Made by a program: the position numbers and the translations under genes. From Ekhidna sp. (GTDB lineage: Bacteria; Bacteroidota; Bacteroidia; Cytophagales; Cyclobacteriaceae): 5,189 nt of DNA. Where the stretch lies: the NCBI GenBank assembly GCA_028821635.1, contig JAPPDO010000157.1:1-5189 (forward strand), given 5' to 3'. This document shows positions 1 to 5,189 of the stretch, piece after piece (positions within the stretch are counted from its first letter, which is position 1; each line of letters opens with the position of its first letter). The notes under the pieces are model-generated. The model had not been told where the DNA came from, searched no databases, and was given only the letters and a program-made list of their open reading frames with translations.

Positions 1-139
1 CTTTAATATGTTTTGTTGCTTTTTCGGCAAGGAGATAGATGAGGTAGGATATAAAGGCGTAGCCATCCCGGTCGGACGTTCCACGCTGGGTGCAAACTAC
101 ACCTAGAGGGGCGGTGATTAAGTTTCTTAATGATTTCAT
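1..139 (-). CDS. Possible partial ORF, unidentified, running off the left edge
   Basis: An open frame starts at an ATG at 139-137 and continues without a stop for 46 codons to the window edge. The frame is closed upstream by a TAA at 169-167. The predicted peptide begins MKSLRNLITAPLGVV and later contains TQRGTSDRDGYAF followed by a hydrophobic ISYLIYLLA stretch. I do not recognise it. Bases 61-120 are 60% G+C by count (36/60), while 181-240 are 20% (12/60), so this block stands out from the spacer beside it. The plus strand is also open over bases 2-106, up to a TAG at 104-106, so the coding strand is uncertain. It could be a small gene start, the tail of a plus-strand gene, or a conserved non-coding or repeat-derived segment. 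Confidence that it is a real minus-strand gene is low. Confidence 0.25.
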   Translation of the reverse strand, partial: MKSLRNLITAPLGVVCTQRGTSDRDGYAFISYLIYLLAEKATKHIK

Positions 140-256
140 TTTCTGAAAGGCTAAATTAATGAAAAATTAGATTTAAGGAACAAGTTTTGAGATTTTTAAC
201 TCGTAACAATTTAATGTAATAATGAATTTATCTTTTTTTGTAAAAAATCGAGGGGT
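140..256. other. AT-rich intergenic spacer upstream of the SDR gene
   Basis: This stretch is very AT-rich (12 G/C in bases 181-240) and probably carries the promoter of the SDR gene. A Bacteroidota -7-like string, TATCTTTTTTTG, lies at 229-240, but I find no correctly spaced TTTG -33 element. The string AGGGG at 251-255 resembles a Shine-Dalgarno core, but it sits one base from the ATG, too close to act as one. No hairpin or repeat is convincing. Confidence 0.4.
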
Positions 257-1018
257 ATGTATATCAACTTATCCGGCTTAAATATATTAGTGACCGGGGC
301 AAGCAGAGGAATTGGGAAGGCGCTTGCGACTAAGCTGGCAGAGGCCGGAGCAACGATTGCCATTCATTATAATAAAAATGTTCAGGAAGCAGAGAACCTT
401 GCCCACATTCTTGGGAATGAATCAAAAGCATTTCAGGCGGATTTTTCTAAATCCGATGATGCGATAAAACTTTTCGAGCGTGTTAGCCTTGAGATGGGCA
501 GCATAGAAATAGTCATTAACAATGCAGGCCTTGCTATATCAGCAGATGCTAATATCGGGGATGAGGAGTGGGTGGAGTCGTGGGACAAGGTAATGATGGT
601 AAATCTTAGTGCGGCAGCGATTATTTGTAAAAAGGCCATACAGCACTTTATCAGCAGGAGGGCTTCCGGCAGGATTATCAACGTTGCCTCTCGTGCGGCA
701 TTCAGAGGTGAGGAAGCAGACCACATGGCATACGCAGCCTCAAAAGCGGGCTTAGTATCACTTACCAAGACCATTGCAAGGTCGCATGGGAAGGATGGCA
801 TAAAGGCGTTTACTATTGCTCCGGGGTTTGTGCGAACGGACATGTCGCAAGAATTTGTGCAGAAATATGGAGAGAATCATGTCAAGGGAGATCTTGCGCT
901 GGAGCGACTTACCGAGCCAAAGGATATTGCACCGCTTGTGACTTTCATTGCAAGCGGGATGGCTGATCATGCTACGGGGGCTATTTTTGATATAAATGCA
1001 GGAAGTTATCTGCATTGA
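257..1018 (+). CDS. Short-chain dehydrogenase/reductase (classical SDR, FabG-like)
   Basis: This is a cytosolic NAD(P)-dependent oxidoreductase of the classical SDR family; 253 aa is the usual length. The Rossmann nucleotide-binding motif TGASRGIG is at residues 13-20, the structural NNAG at 88-91, and the catalytic tetrad is N116, S145, Y159 and K163 (YAASK at 159-163). The PG pair after beta-6 is at 189-190. R17 and the basic HYNKN at the end of beta-2 (37-41) suggest NADP(H) rather than NAD(H), as in FabG-like members. The C-terminus reads FDINAGSYLH where most relatives have a VDGG-type motif, so it may not be the housekeeping FabG. The ATG at 257 is chosen because beta-1 begins a few residues later, as is normal. 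The substrate cannot be read from sequence: a 3-oxoacyl-ACP/CoA, sugar or other alcohol/ketone are all possible. A 57-base gap separates it from the TerB pair, and co-transcription is uncertain. Confidence 0.93.
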   Translation: MYINLSGLNILVTGASRGIGKALATKLAEAGATIAIHYNKNVQEAENLAHILGNESKAFQADFSKSDDAIKLFERVSLEMGSIEIVINNAGLAISADANIGDEEWVESWDKVMMVNLSAAAIICKKAIQHFISRRASGRIINVASRAAFRGEEADHMAYAASKAGLVSLTKTIARSHGKDGIKAFTIAPGFVRTDMSQEFVQKYGENHVKGDLALERLTEPKDIAPLVTFIASGMADHATGAIFDINAGSYLH

Positions 1019-1027
1019 CACGTTTCT

Positions 1028-1059
1028 TTTGTTAATGAAATCCTTAACTTAGAACTTTG
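1028..1059 (+). promoter_or_regulatory. Candidate Bacteroidota-type promoter before terB1
   Basis: TTTG at 1028-1031 and GAACTTTG at 1052-1059 are separated by 20 bases. The Bacteroidota housekeeping pattern is TTTG, about 17-23 bases, then TAnnTTTG, so only the first base of the -7 box is off. Transcription would start about 10 bases before the GTG at 1076. In such AT-rich DNA a chance match is quite possible. If real, the TerB pair would have its own promoter separate from the SDR gene. Confidence 0.3.
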
Positions 1060-1075
1060 AATAAAATTTAAAAGA

Positions 1076-1495
1076 GTGAACAATAATATTAAAAACCACC
1101 TGAAGGCTCTTATACAGCTTTCAAGCGTTGATGGAGATTTTGCAGAGCCTGAGAAAACCTATGTTTATACTATCGGAAAGGCGAACAGGATTGCTGAAAG
1201 AGAGATTGACGACCTGGTAATGGAAGTCATCGCTGAGAAAGAAAATTCAGAAATCAACTATCAAGGGTTGATGTCTGAAGAACGATTTAATTTTCTTTAC
1301 GATATTATCCAGTTGATGAAGATTGATGGAAATGTATTTTTATCTGAAATTAAATATTGTGAATCAATAGCAGAAAAGCTGGGTTATGATAAAAAAGTAG
1401 TTAAAGAAATATCCTCCAAGGTGTACGGAGATCCTTCTATAACCGTAAATAAAGATTTACTCTTGAAAGAAACCGGCAAATACCTGAAAGTTTAA
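1076..1495 (+). CDS. TerB-like protein, first of a tandem pair
   Basis: This is a soluble, mostly helical protein of 139 aa, matching the single-domain TerB fold (tellurite-resistance TerB / DjlA N-terminal-like family). The internal two-fold pattern is visible: an acidic DGD motif at 19-21 inside LIQLSSVDGDFAEPEK, and a second half with IDGN at 83-86 followed by E91 inside QLMKIDGNVFLSEIKYCE. Those acidic positions match the family's proposed metal-binding sites. Despite the family name, members without the rest of a ter cluster have no proven link to tellurite, and no terC, terD, terZ or similar gene is here. The start is GTG at 1076; no upstream in-frame ATG was identified, and the next in-frame ATG is well inside the domain. 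It lies 10 bases before a second TerB-like gene. The function is unknown, possibly a stress or membrane-associated scaffold. Confidence 0.82.
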   Translation: MNNNIKNHLKALIQLSSVDGDFAEPEKTYVYTIGKANRIAEREIDDLVMEVIAEKENSEINYQGLMSEERFNFLYDIIQLMKIDGNVFLSEIKYCESIAEKLGYDKKVVKEISSKVYGDPSITVNKDLLLKETGKYLKV

Positions 1496-1505
1496 TAATT
1501 AGAAT

Positions 1506-1904
1506 ATGAGCATTAAGTCAAAATTGAGTGTACTGGTTCAGCTTGCCAACGCAGACGGAGACTTCGCCGACGAGGAGAGAAGCCTGATTTACATGATCGG
1601 AAAAGCCAACGGCATCACAGAAAAGGAGATTGATGGGTATGTTGAAAATCCGGAGTCGCTGCCACCCGTGAGCACAATGTCCGAAGATGACAAGTTTGAA
1701 TACTTATTTCATTTGGTTCAATTGATGAAGATTGACGGTCAGGTGTATCTCTCTGAGATAAAATTCTGCGAAGATCTTGCAGAGAAGCTTGGCTTCAAGA
1801 GAAGTGTAATATCAGAATTATCATCTCACATATACAGTGACCCTGCTATCACCTCAAACATCTCTTCATTGAAGCGAGCAATTAAAAAATATCAGATAAA
1901 GTGA
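1506..1904 (+). CDS. TerB-like protein, second of a tandem pair
   Basis: This 132-aa soluble helical protein is a clear paralogue of the gene just upstream. It repeats LVQLANADGDFADEER near the N-terminus (DGD at 17-19, acidic E23/E24). It also has QLMKIDGQVYLSEIKFCE in the second half (DG at 78-79, E84), almost identical to the first copy. The linker between the halves (about residues 46-60, proline-containing ENPESLPPV) is shorter than in the first copy, which accounts for most of the size difference. It starts with ATG, has a 10-base intergenic gap, and is almost certainly co-transcribed with its partner. Tandem duplication followed by divergence is the simplest origin, and the two could form a heteromer. 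Tellurite resistance should not be assumed. Its 3' end faces the acetyltransferase gene across 29 bases, with no convincing terminator hairpin between. Confidence 0.84.
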   Translation: MSIKSKLSVLVQLANADGDFADEERSLIYMIGKANGITEKEIDGYVENPESLPPVSTMSEDDKFEYLFHLVQLMKIDGQVYLSEIKFCEDLAEKLGFKRSVISELSSHIYSDPAITSNISSLKRAIKKYQIK

Positions 1905-1933
1905 AAATCGAATTGTATCATGACCTTAGTTCA

Positions 1934-2467
1934 TTATTGAGATTTACGTATCAGTTGGCGGAGGCCAATTCTAAAGTGCTGTTGGAGTTTTGATAAAAAC
2001 TCATCTTCGTTCATAATTTCCTGTTCATTACTACTTCCCAGCTCTAAAATTTTAAGTTTTCTCTCCGTTAATGTCACTCTTCCTTTTTCAGTCAATCTGG
2101 TGATTATTTTTTGTTGTGTAAAGTCTGATTCTGTAGAAGTTTGATGAAACGCACATCTCTCCAGAAATTGGATGGGTTGCTTCTCTTCACGTGTGAATAA
2201 ATATTTGGATCGAAAAACTGAACAATCATCCGATTGCTGAAGTATCAGATTCTCGTCCGGATCAGAAACCACCCTCCAATAATCAACGTAGTCCATTTGC
2301 ACACCGTCTGTTTCTATCTTTTTTGGATAAATGAACGAATCACCAAACCCAACATCAACCAGCCAGCACTCCCCTTCAAGGAAAACCAAGATGGCCATGT
2401 GGTCGTAGTCCTTAGAAAACTTTCCCTCTTTTTTCACCCTCGCTGATATTAAATAGCTATTATTCAC
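1934..2467 (-). CDS. Arylamine N-acetyltransferase, C-terminal part (His and Asp of the triad)
   Basis: NAT enzymes transfer acetyl from acetyl-CoA to arylamines, hydrazines or related acceptors through a Cys-His-Asp triad in the cytoplasm. This 177-aa piece carries the triad His in DHMAI (H23) and the triad Asp in VDVGFGD (D38). It also has the downstream family pattern FTRE...FHQTSTESDFTQQKIITRL (roughly residues 91-124), ending in a helical C-terminus. It lacks the N-terminal helical bundle and the catalytic Cys, which are in the preceding frame. Its only plausible start is the GTG at 2467-2465, which overlaps the upstream stop as GTGA. It could be made by termination-reinitiation but would be inactive alone. 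It is convergent with the second TerB-like gene. Confidence 0.75.
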   Translation of the reverse strand: MNNSYLISARVKKEGKFSKDYDHMAILVFLEGECWLVDVGFGDSFIYPKKIETDGVQMDYVDYWRVVSDPDENLILQQSDDCSVFRSKYLFTREEKQPIQFLERCAFHQTSTESDFTQQKIITRLTEKGRVTLTERKLKILELGSSNEQEIMNEDEFLSKLQQHFRIGLRQLIRKSQ

Positions 2468-2751
2468 AAATGAAAAAGGAGATGATAAAAAAGACCATTG
2501 AGTTCATAGCAAAACCCCCCTCTGCCTCTCCTCACAATCTTCTCGTAAATTTTTTTATAGTCAAGAATGATTTTGTTTTTATAATGAATATCAAGGTTTT
2601 CAAATGGTATGTTTATCAGATGCGCTTTATGCAGCTTTTTTAAATAACTAACAGAAGGCTTCTCTCTCTTTTCTTTAATCCTCTTGAGATAAAAATTGAC
2701 ATTGATCCCCTCAATTTTAGGCTTATTTCCAAAAAAATTCAGCCGACTCAT
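2464..2751 (-). CDS. Arylamine N-acetyltransferase, N-terminal part (catalytic Cys)
   Basis: These 95 aa form the N-terminal helical domain of a NAT. They include the family signature IPFENLDIH (residues 48-56) and RGRGGFCYELNGLFYHLL (75-92), with catalytic C81. The protein stops at TGA 2466-2464, just where family members continue into the first beta-strands. The G6 run at 2520-2515 and the T6 run at 2492-2487 are both read in the expected frame, so the frame break lies after them. Its ATG at 2751-2749 overlaps the stop of the upstream secreted-protein gene by four bases (ATGA), so the two genes are translationally coupled within one operon. No activity is expected from this fragment alone. 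Confidence 0.78.
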   Translation of the reverse strand: MSRLNFFGNKPKIEGINVNFYLKRIKEKREKPSVSYLKKLHKAHLINIPFENLDIHYKNKIILDYKKIYEKIVRRGRGGFCYELNGLFYHLLFHL

Positions 2752-3824
2752 TTGCTAATATTATGTTGCTGGATGAGATTACCAAGCATGTTCCTGAGTG
2801 CTGCCTCCCATGTAATATCTGCATCCCACACCCCAATATGTATGTTTTTTGAAATATTTTGTCTTATGTAGAACTTATAAACGAGTGCATCCCGTGAGAT
2901 GGGCTTGGCTAGCGTCTGATCCGGCATAACCGGAATTGTTGAAACATAAAGAGCCTCAGAATCAGGGGTATCCAAATCAAACATTTCCCTAACAATACTT
3001 GCCTGACCGCTGACAGATCGCAGCACGAACTGATACCTTCTTCTCAATAAATCCTCGTCGCTTACAGGATCAATTAACTCGTAATCATAAGGGTATCCCT
3101 CCATTAGCTTCACAAGTGTTGCATTTTTATTTTCAATATTCTTGTTGTAAGCATCAATCTTTTGCTTGATTTTACCATCACTGCCTGACGGAACAGATAA
3201 CTTACTAAATCGCTCGACTACTAGTCTGCTTCTTCTAAGTATACCCGGGTAGTTTTTTAGTACAGATTTTTCTACAATAGAGATTCCACCGATGTAGTTA
3301 GGTTTTTCGGGAATAAGAAAGTTTTCGTTGCTTAGATTAGCCCTTCTTATTTCTTTTCCGGTTTGAAGCAGTAGATCATCCATTTTTTGCTTTTGCAAAT
3401 AGAAGACAGGATTTCCCGGAGATAAAAAAGCAGATGTCCCACTGTATTGACACATTAAAAGTTCAACTCCCAAGTCACCTTCCGTGATAAAGATTATGTT
3501 TTTAATTCTTCTGGAATCAAATAACTCTTTGTAATTATTCTTTGAGATTTCACCTTCTAAAGCATAATGATTCAAATAAAAAACGGCATCTATTCCCATT
3601 TTCACAAAAGCCCTATGTGCTTCTTCAGCAATCTGCCTCCAGTCGCCCACCTCTTTATAGCTTCCGGTTCGGTCGGGTACATGAACAACAACGGCAGTTC
3701 TCTCTCTATTAATGCTCTCCGGAACCATTAATGACGGTTCAAATTCCACGTAGTCATAAACAGGTATCTGGCCTTTCAGACCTGCTTGAAGAAAAAGAAA
3801 GTATATCAAAAATACAATTTTCAT
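2748..3824 (-). CDS. Secreted or periplasmic protein of unknown function (358 aa)
   Basis: I do not recognise a characterised family. The N-terminus is a signal peptide: MK, then a hydrophobic segment at about residues 3-16, with likely cleavage around G18/Q19. There is no lipobox Cys, so export to the periplasm or beyond is inferred rather than lipidation. The N-terminal half alternates predicted strands and helices: TAVVVHVP at 43-50, a helix at 62-77, DAVFYLN at 79-85 and KNIIFITEG at 108-116. This suggests an alpha/beta domain. Residues 218-240 look like a charged helix, and the C-terminus has YKFYI (316-320) and VWDADITWEAALRN (332-345). There is one Cys (C125). The pattern reminds me of uncharacterised Bacteroidota-restricted proteins, but I cannot confirm that. 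It is the promoter-proximal gene of a pair with the acetyltransferase (ATGA overlap), and it diverges from tag across 57 bases. Confidence 0.85.
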   Translation of the reverse strand: MKIVFLIYFLFLQAGLKGQIPVYDYVEFEPSLMVPESINRERTAVVVHVPDRTGSYKEVGDWRQIAEEAHRAFVKMGIDAVFYLNHYALEGEISKNNYKELFDSRRIKNIIFITEGDLGVELLMCQYSGTSAFLSPGNPVFYLQKQKMDDLLLQTGKEIRRANLSNENFLIPEKPNYIGGISIVEKSVLKNYPGILRRSRLVVERFSKLSVPSGSDGKIKQKIDAYNKNIENKNATLVKLMEGYPYDYELIDPVSDEDLLRRRYQFVLRSVSGQASIVREMFDLDTPDSEALYVSTIPVMPDQTLAKPISRDALVYKFYIRQNISKNIHIGVWDADITWEAALRNMLGNLIQQHNISK

Positions 3825-3881
3825 AAAATGATTGGCAATAAGGTACTATTTATGTATTACAAATGACGAATTTATACGATT
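3825..3881. promoter_or_regulatory. Divergent intergenic region between the secreted-protein gene and tag
   Basis: These 57 AT-rich bases separate two divergent starts (ATG at 3824 on minus, ATG at 3882 on plus), so promoters for both must lie here or overlap the coding ends. A minus-strand TTTG near 3861-3864 and TACCTTAT near 3839-3846 loosely resemble the Bacteroidota -33 and -7 boxes, but they are only about 14 bases apart. I do not assign exact elements. No Shine-Dalgarno sequence precedes tag. Confidence 0.35.
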
Positions 3882-4454
3882 ATGAAAAAGCGATGCGAAT
3901 GGTGCCGGAATACGTTTGATCAATATGTAAAATATCATGATGAAGAATGGGGTGTACCCGTTCATGACGAAAAAACTCATTTTGAATTTTTGGTATTAGA
4001 AAGCAGTCAGGCGGGCCTTAGCTGGGCTACCGTTTTGAAAAAAAGAGAGGGTTACAGAAAAGCTTTTGCAGCGTTTGAGGTCAATACCGTTGCCGCTTAT
4101 GATCAGAAGATGATTGAAAATTTAATCCGTAATCCTTCGATTATACGAAATAGATTAAAGATCGAAGCAAGCATCCATAACGCTAAAGAATTCGTAGAAA
4201 TACAAAAGGAATTTGGAAGCTTTGATAAGTATGTATGGCGATTTGTTAATGGCCAACCTATCATCAACCATTGGAAGTCAATGGAGGAGGTTCCGGTAAC
4301 CACCCAAGCATCTGATAATCTTTCAAAAGACTTAAAACAACGAGGATTTAAGTTCGTCGGCTCAACAATAATTTATGCTCACATGCAGGCGACCGGAATG
4401 GTTAATGATCATACTATAGATTGTTTCAGACATAAAGAACTCGCAACAGACTAA
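3882..4454 (+). CDS. tag: DNA-3-methyladenine glycosylase I
   Basis: This monofunctional base-excision-repair enzyme removes 3-methyladenine (and 3-methylguanine) from alkylated DNA in the cytoplasm. The 190-aa length matches the family; E. coli Tag is 187 aa. The zinc-snap ligands are all present: C5 (in RCEWC), H19 (in YHDEEWG), H177 and C181 (in VNDHTIDC). The base-recognition pocket is intact, with Y18, E40 in LVLESSQAGLSW (residues 37-48) and W48. The helix-hairpin-helix-like core and the signature KQRGFKFVGSTIIYAHMQA (152-170) are present. The ATG at 3882 is the first usable in-frame start, since an upstream in-frame ATG at 3852 is closed by a TGA four codons later. It stands alone, divergent from the secreted-protein gene and convergent with the downstream surface-protein gene. 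There is no ada or alkA neighbour here, so regulation by alkylation is not evident. Confidence 0.96.
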   Translation: MKKRCEWCRNTFDQYVKYHDEEWGVPVHDEKTHFEFLVLESSQAGLSWATVLKKREGYRKAFAAFEVNTVAAYDQKMIENLIRNPSIIRNRLKIEASIHNAKEFVEIQKEFGSFDKYVWRFVNGQPIINHWKSMEEVPVTTQASDNLSKDLKQRGFKFVGSTIIYAHMQATGMVNDHTIDCFRHKELATD

Positions 4455-4668
4455 GCTAATTAGCCGTTTATAATGAATCGGAGCACTTGTTTTGAAGGGT
4501 TATAATTGAAGTATAATGCGGGATTAAAAACCACACCTTTATCTTCGCCGATATGTTTGTTACTATTCACTTACTTTGATGTATCACACTGCAAGCGGCA
4601 TCACTAAAATGCAGCAGATTTGTAATAAAAAATAATACACACAAAACCCTTTTAAACTTCTTTTCCCC
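4455..4668. other. Convergent intergenic spacer with no assigned element
   Basis: These 214 bases lie between the 3' ends of tag and the surface-protein gene. A perfect 10-base palindrome, GCTAATTAGC, at 4455-4464 directly follows the tag stop codon, but it has no loop and no T-run, so I do not call it a terminator. Bases 4561-4620 are 38% G+C (23/60), close to the AT-rich background. I find no ORF, RNA gene or repeat that I can support. Confidence 0.5.
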
Positions 4669-5189
4669 CTACTCCCTCACCAACTTCAATAAACGCCCGT
4701 CCGGCATTTGCACGAGGTACAGGCCGCTGCGCAGGGAGGTGATGTCTGTCCTTGTGTTCGTGGTGCCTTCCAGCAAGGGCTTGCCGCTGAGGCTCAGTAG
4801 TTGGAACGTACCTTCGATTGGAGAGCGCACTTCCAAATAATCCCCTGAAGGGTTAGGAAAGATAACGGCTTCTTCTGCCTCTTCCAATGCACCCAATGGA
4901 GCCTCATCATTATCATTAACGATTATCGTAGCCTCACTCGGAGTTCCTACGGTGTAGCCGCTGCCGTCCGCTACGGTCGCCGTCACACTGCCGTTAGGCT
5001 CATCAGTGCTGTCATCCTCTGTAGCGACGGTGTAGGTCGCACTGCCGGAGGTGGGGATGGTCACCGTTTTTTTCATACCCTCATCACCGGAAGCCACAAA
5101 GTCGCTGCCCGCCGCTTCCGCTACGGACAGGCTCACGGTCAGATTAGCCATAGGTGCCGGTGCGGCGGTCAGGGTGAAGGCCGCCTCGG
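4669..5189 (-). CDS. Calx-beta repeat surface protein with T9SS C-terminal sorting domain (3' end only)
   Basis: This is the C-terminal 172 residues of a larger exported protein that continues beyond the right edge. The frame stays open from 5151 to 5189 (EAAFTLTAAPAP), so the ATG at 5151 is internal, replacing a variable residue in a PAPxANLTV stretch. Visible residues 1 to about 95 are one Calx-beta-type domain: strands LTVSLSV, KTVTIP, ATYTVAT, then DEPNGSVTATVADGSGYTVG, ending in the typical VNDND. A short acidic linker (LEEAEEA) follows. The rest is a type A sorting domain: FPNPSGDYLEV at 110-120, a beta-rich core, then SGLYLVQ and a basic LLKLVRE end. Such domains are recognised by the type IX secretion system and removed after outer-membrane export. 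The protein is likely cell-surface or secreted. Bases 4981-5040 are 58% G+C (35/60), far above the neighbouring spacer. Confidence 0.9.
   Translation of the reverse strand, partial: EAAFTLTAAPAPMANLTVSLSVAEAAGSDFVASGDEGMKKTVTIPTSGSATYTVATEDDSTDEPNGSVTATVADGSGYTVGTPSEATIIVNDNDEAPLGALEEAEEAVIFPNPSGDYLEVRSPIEGTFQLLSLSGKPLLEGTTNTRTDITSLRSGLYLVQMPDGRLLKLVRE

Larger units (their letters stand above)
1934..2751 (-). pseudogene. Arylamine N-acetyltransferase gene interrupted by a frameshift
   Basis: Together the two adjacent frames encode one NAT family protein of about 272 aa, the normal size. The catalytic cysteine is in the first frame and the histidine and aspartate are in the second. The frame-1 sequence stays family-like through LFYHLLFHL and then hits TGA at 2466-2464. 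The frame-2 sequence becomes family-like at SYLISARV. The second frame is displaced as expected for loss of one base between about 2468 and 2458. No other stop or missing segment is seen, so decay is recent, or the break is a sequencing/assembly error. The third possibility is translation as two coupled pieces through the GTGA overlap. Confidence 0.7.

Noticed and set aside
433..843. A 136-codon minus-strand open frame opposite the SDR gene
   Set aside because: It is a shadow of the SDR gene. The plus strand has every SDR motif, and the minus translation looks like no protein family and has no spacing consistent with an operon.
1076..1904. A tellurite-resistance operon
   Set aside because: Only TerB-like genes are present. 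None of the other ter genes is in the window, and TerB-like domains occur widely in other contexts.
1905..1933. A bidirectional terminator between the second TerB-like gene and the NAT gene
   Set aside because: The best stem I can draw (ATGA with TCAT) is four base pairs with mismatched flanks, and no T-run follows on either strand.
2234..2446. A plus-strand open frame opposite the acetyltransferase C-terminal part
   Set aside because: It runs antisense to the triad Asp and His region of the NAT. Its translation has low-complexity features and no recognisable domain.
2464..2493. Programmed -1 frameshifting to make full-length NAT
   Set aside because: The T6 and T5 runs at 2492-2487 and 2477-2473 do not form a canonical X XXY YYZ heptamer in the zero frame. 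I see no stimulatory hairpin, and NAT genes are not known to use recoding.
4103..4303. A minus-strand open frame inside tag
   Set aside because: It is antisense to a fully intact, well-conserved glycosylase gene and has no independent support.
4455..4464. Palindrome GCTAATTAGC after the tag stop codon as a terminator or operator
   Set aside because: It is only 10 bases with no loop and no following T-run. AT-rich palindromes of this size are common by chance.
4492..4517. TTGAAG and TATAAT resembling a sigma-70 promoter
   Set aside because: The spacing is 14 bases, too short. It would point toward the 3' end of a convergent gene, and the enterobacterial consensus is not the usual one in Bacteroidota.

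Overview
The window looks like an ordinary chromosomal stretch of a member of the Bacteroidota. The best evidence is the gene leaving the right edge on the minus strand. It ends in a type IX secretion C-terminal sorting domain, a system confined to this phylum and its close relatives. Supporting signs are AT-rich intergenic DNA, a lack of properly spaced Shine-Dalgarno sequences, and one possible Bacteroidota-type promoter (TTTG / xAnnTTTG). I cannot name a genus; a marine or environmental Cytophagia-like lineage is a guess.

Layout, left to right. Bases 1-139 hold an unidentified GC-rich block that is open on the minus strand and runs off the left edge. A very AT-rich spacer (140-256) follows. 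Next comes a plus-strand run: a classical short-chain dehydrogenase/reductase (257-1018) and two tandem, clearly paralogous TerB-like proteins (1076-1495 and 1506-1904). Facing these is a minus-strand pair read right to left. It consists of a signal-peptide-bearing protein of unknown function (3824-2748) and an arylamine N-acetyltransferase gene that overlaps it by four bases (ATGA). The acetyltransferase is broken into two frames at about 2464 (2751-2464 and 2467-1934). A DNA-3-methyladenine glycosylase I gene, tag (3882-4454), diverges from this pair. After a 214-base spacer, the minus-strand 3' end of a GC-rich Calx-beta/T9SS surface protein gene (5189-4669) fills the rest.

No single pathway ties these genes together. 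The firm co-transcription inferences are terB1-terB2 (10-base gap) and the secreted protein with the acetyltransferase (4-base overlap). The most interesting point is the acetyltransferase break. All three catalytic residues (Cys, His, Asp) survive, but they are divided between two reading frames joined by a GTGA stop/start overlap. This could be a recent pseudogene, a sequencing error, or a coupled split enzyme. I see no CRISPR array, tRNA, rRNA, insertion sequence or defence system, and nothing I can defend as a new biological system.
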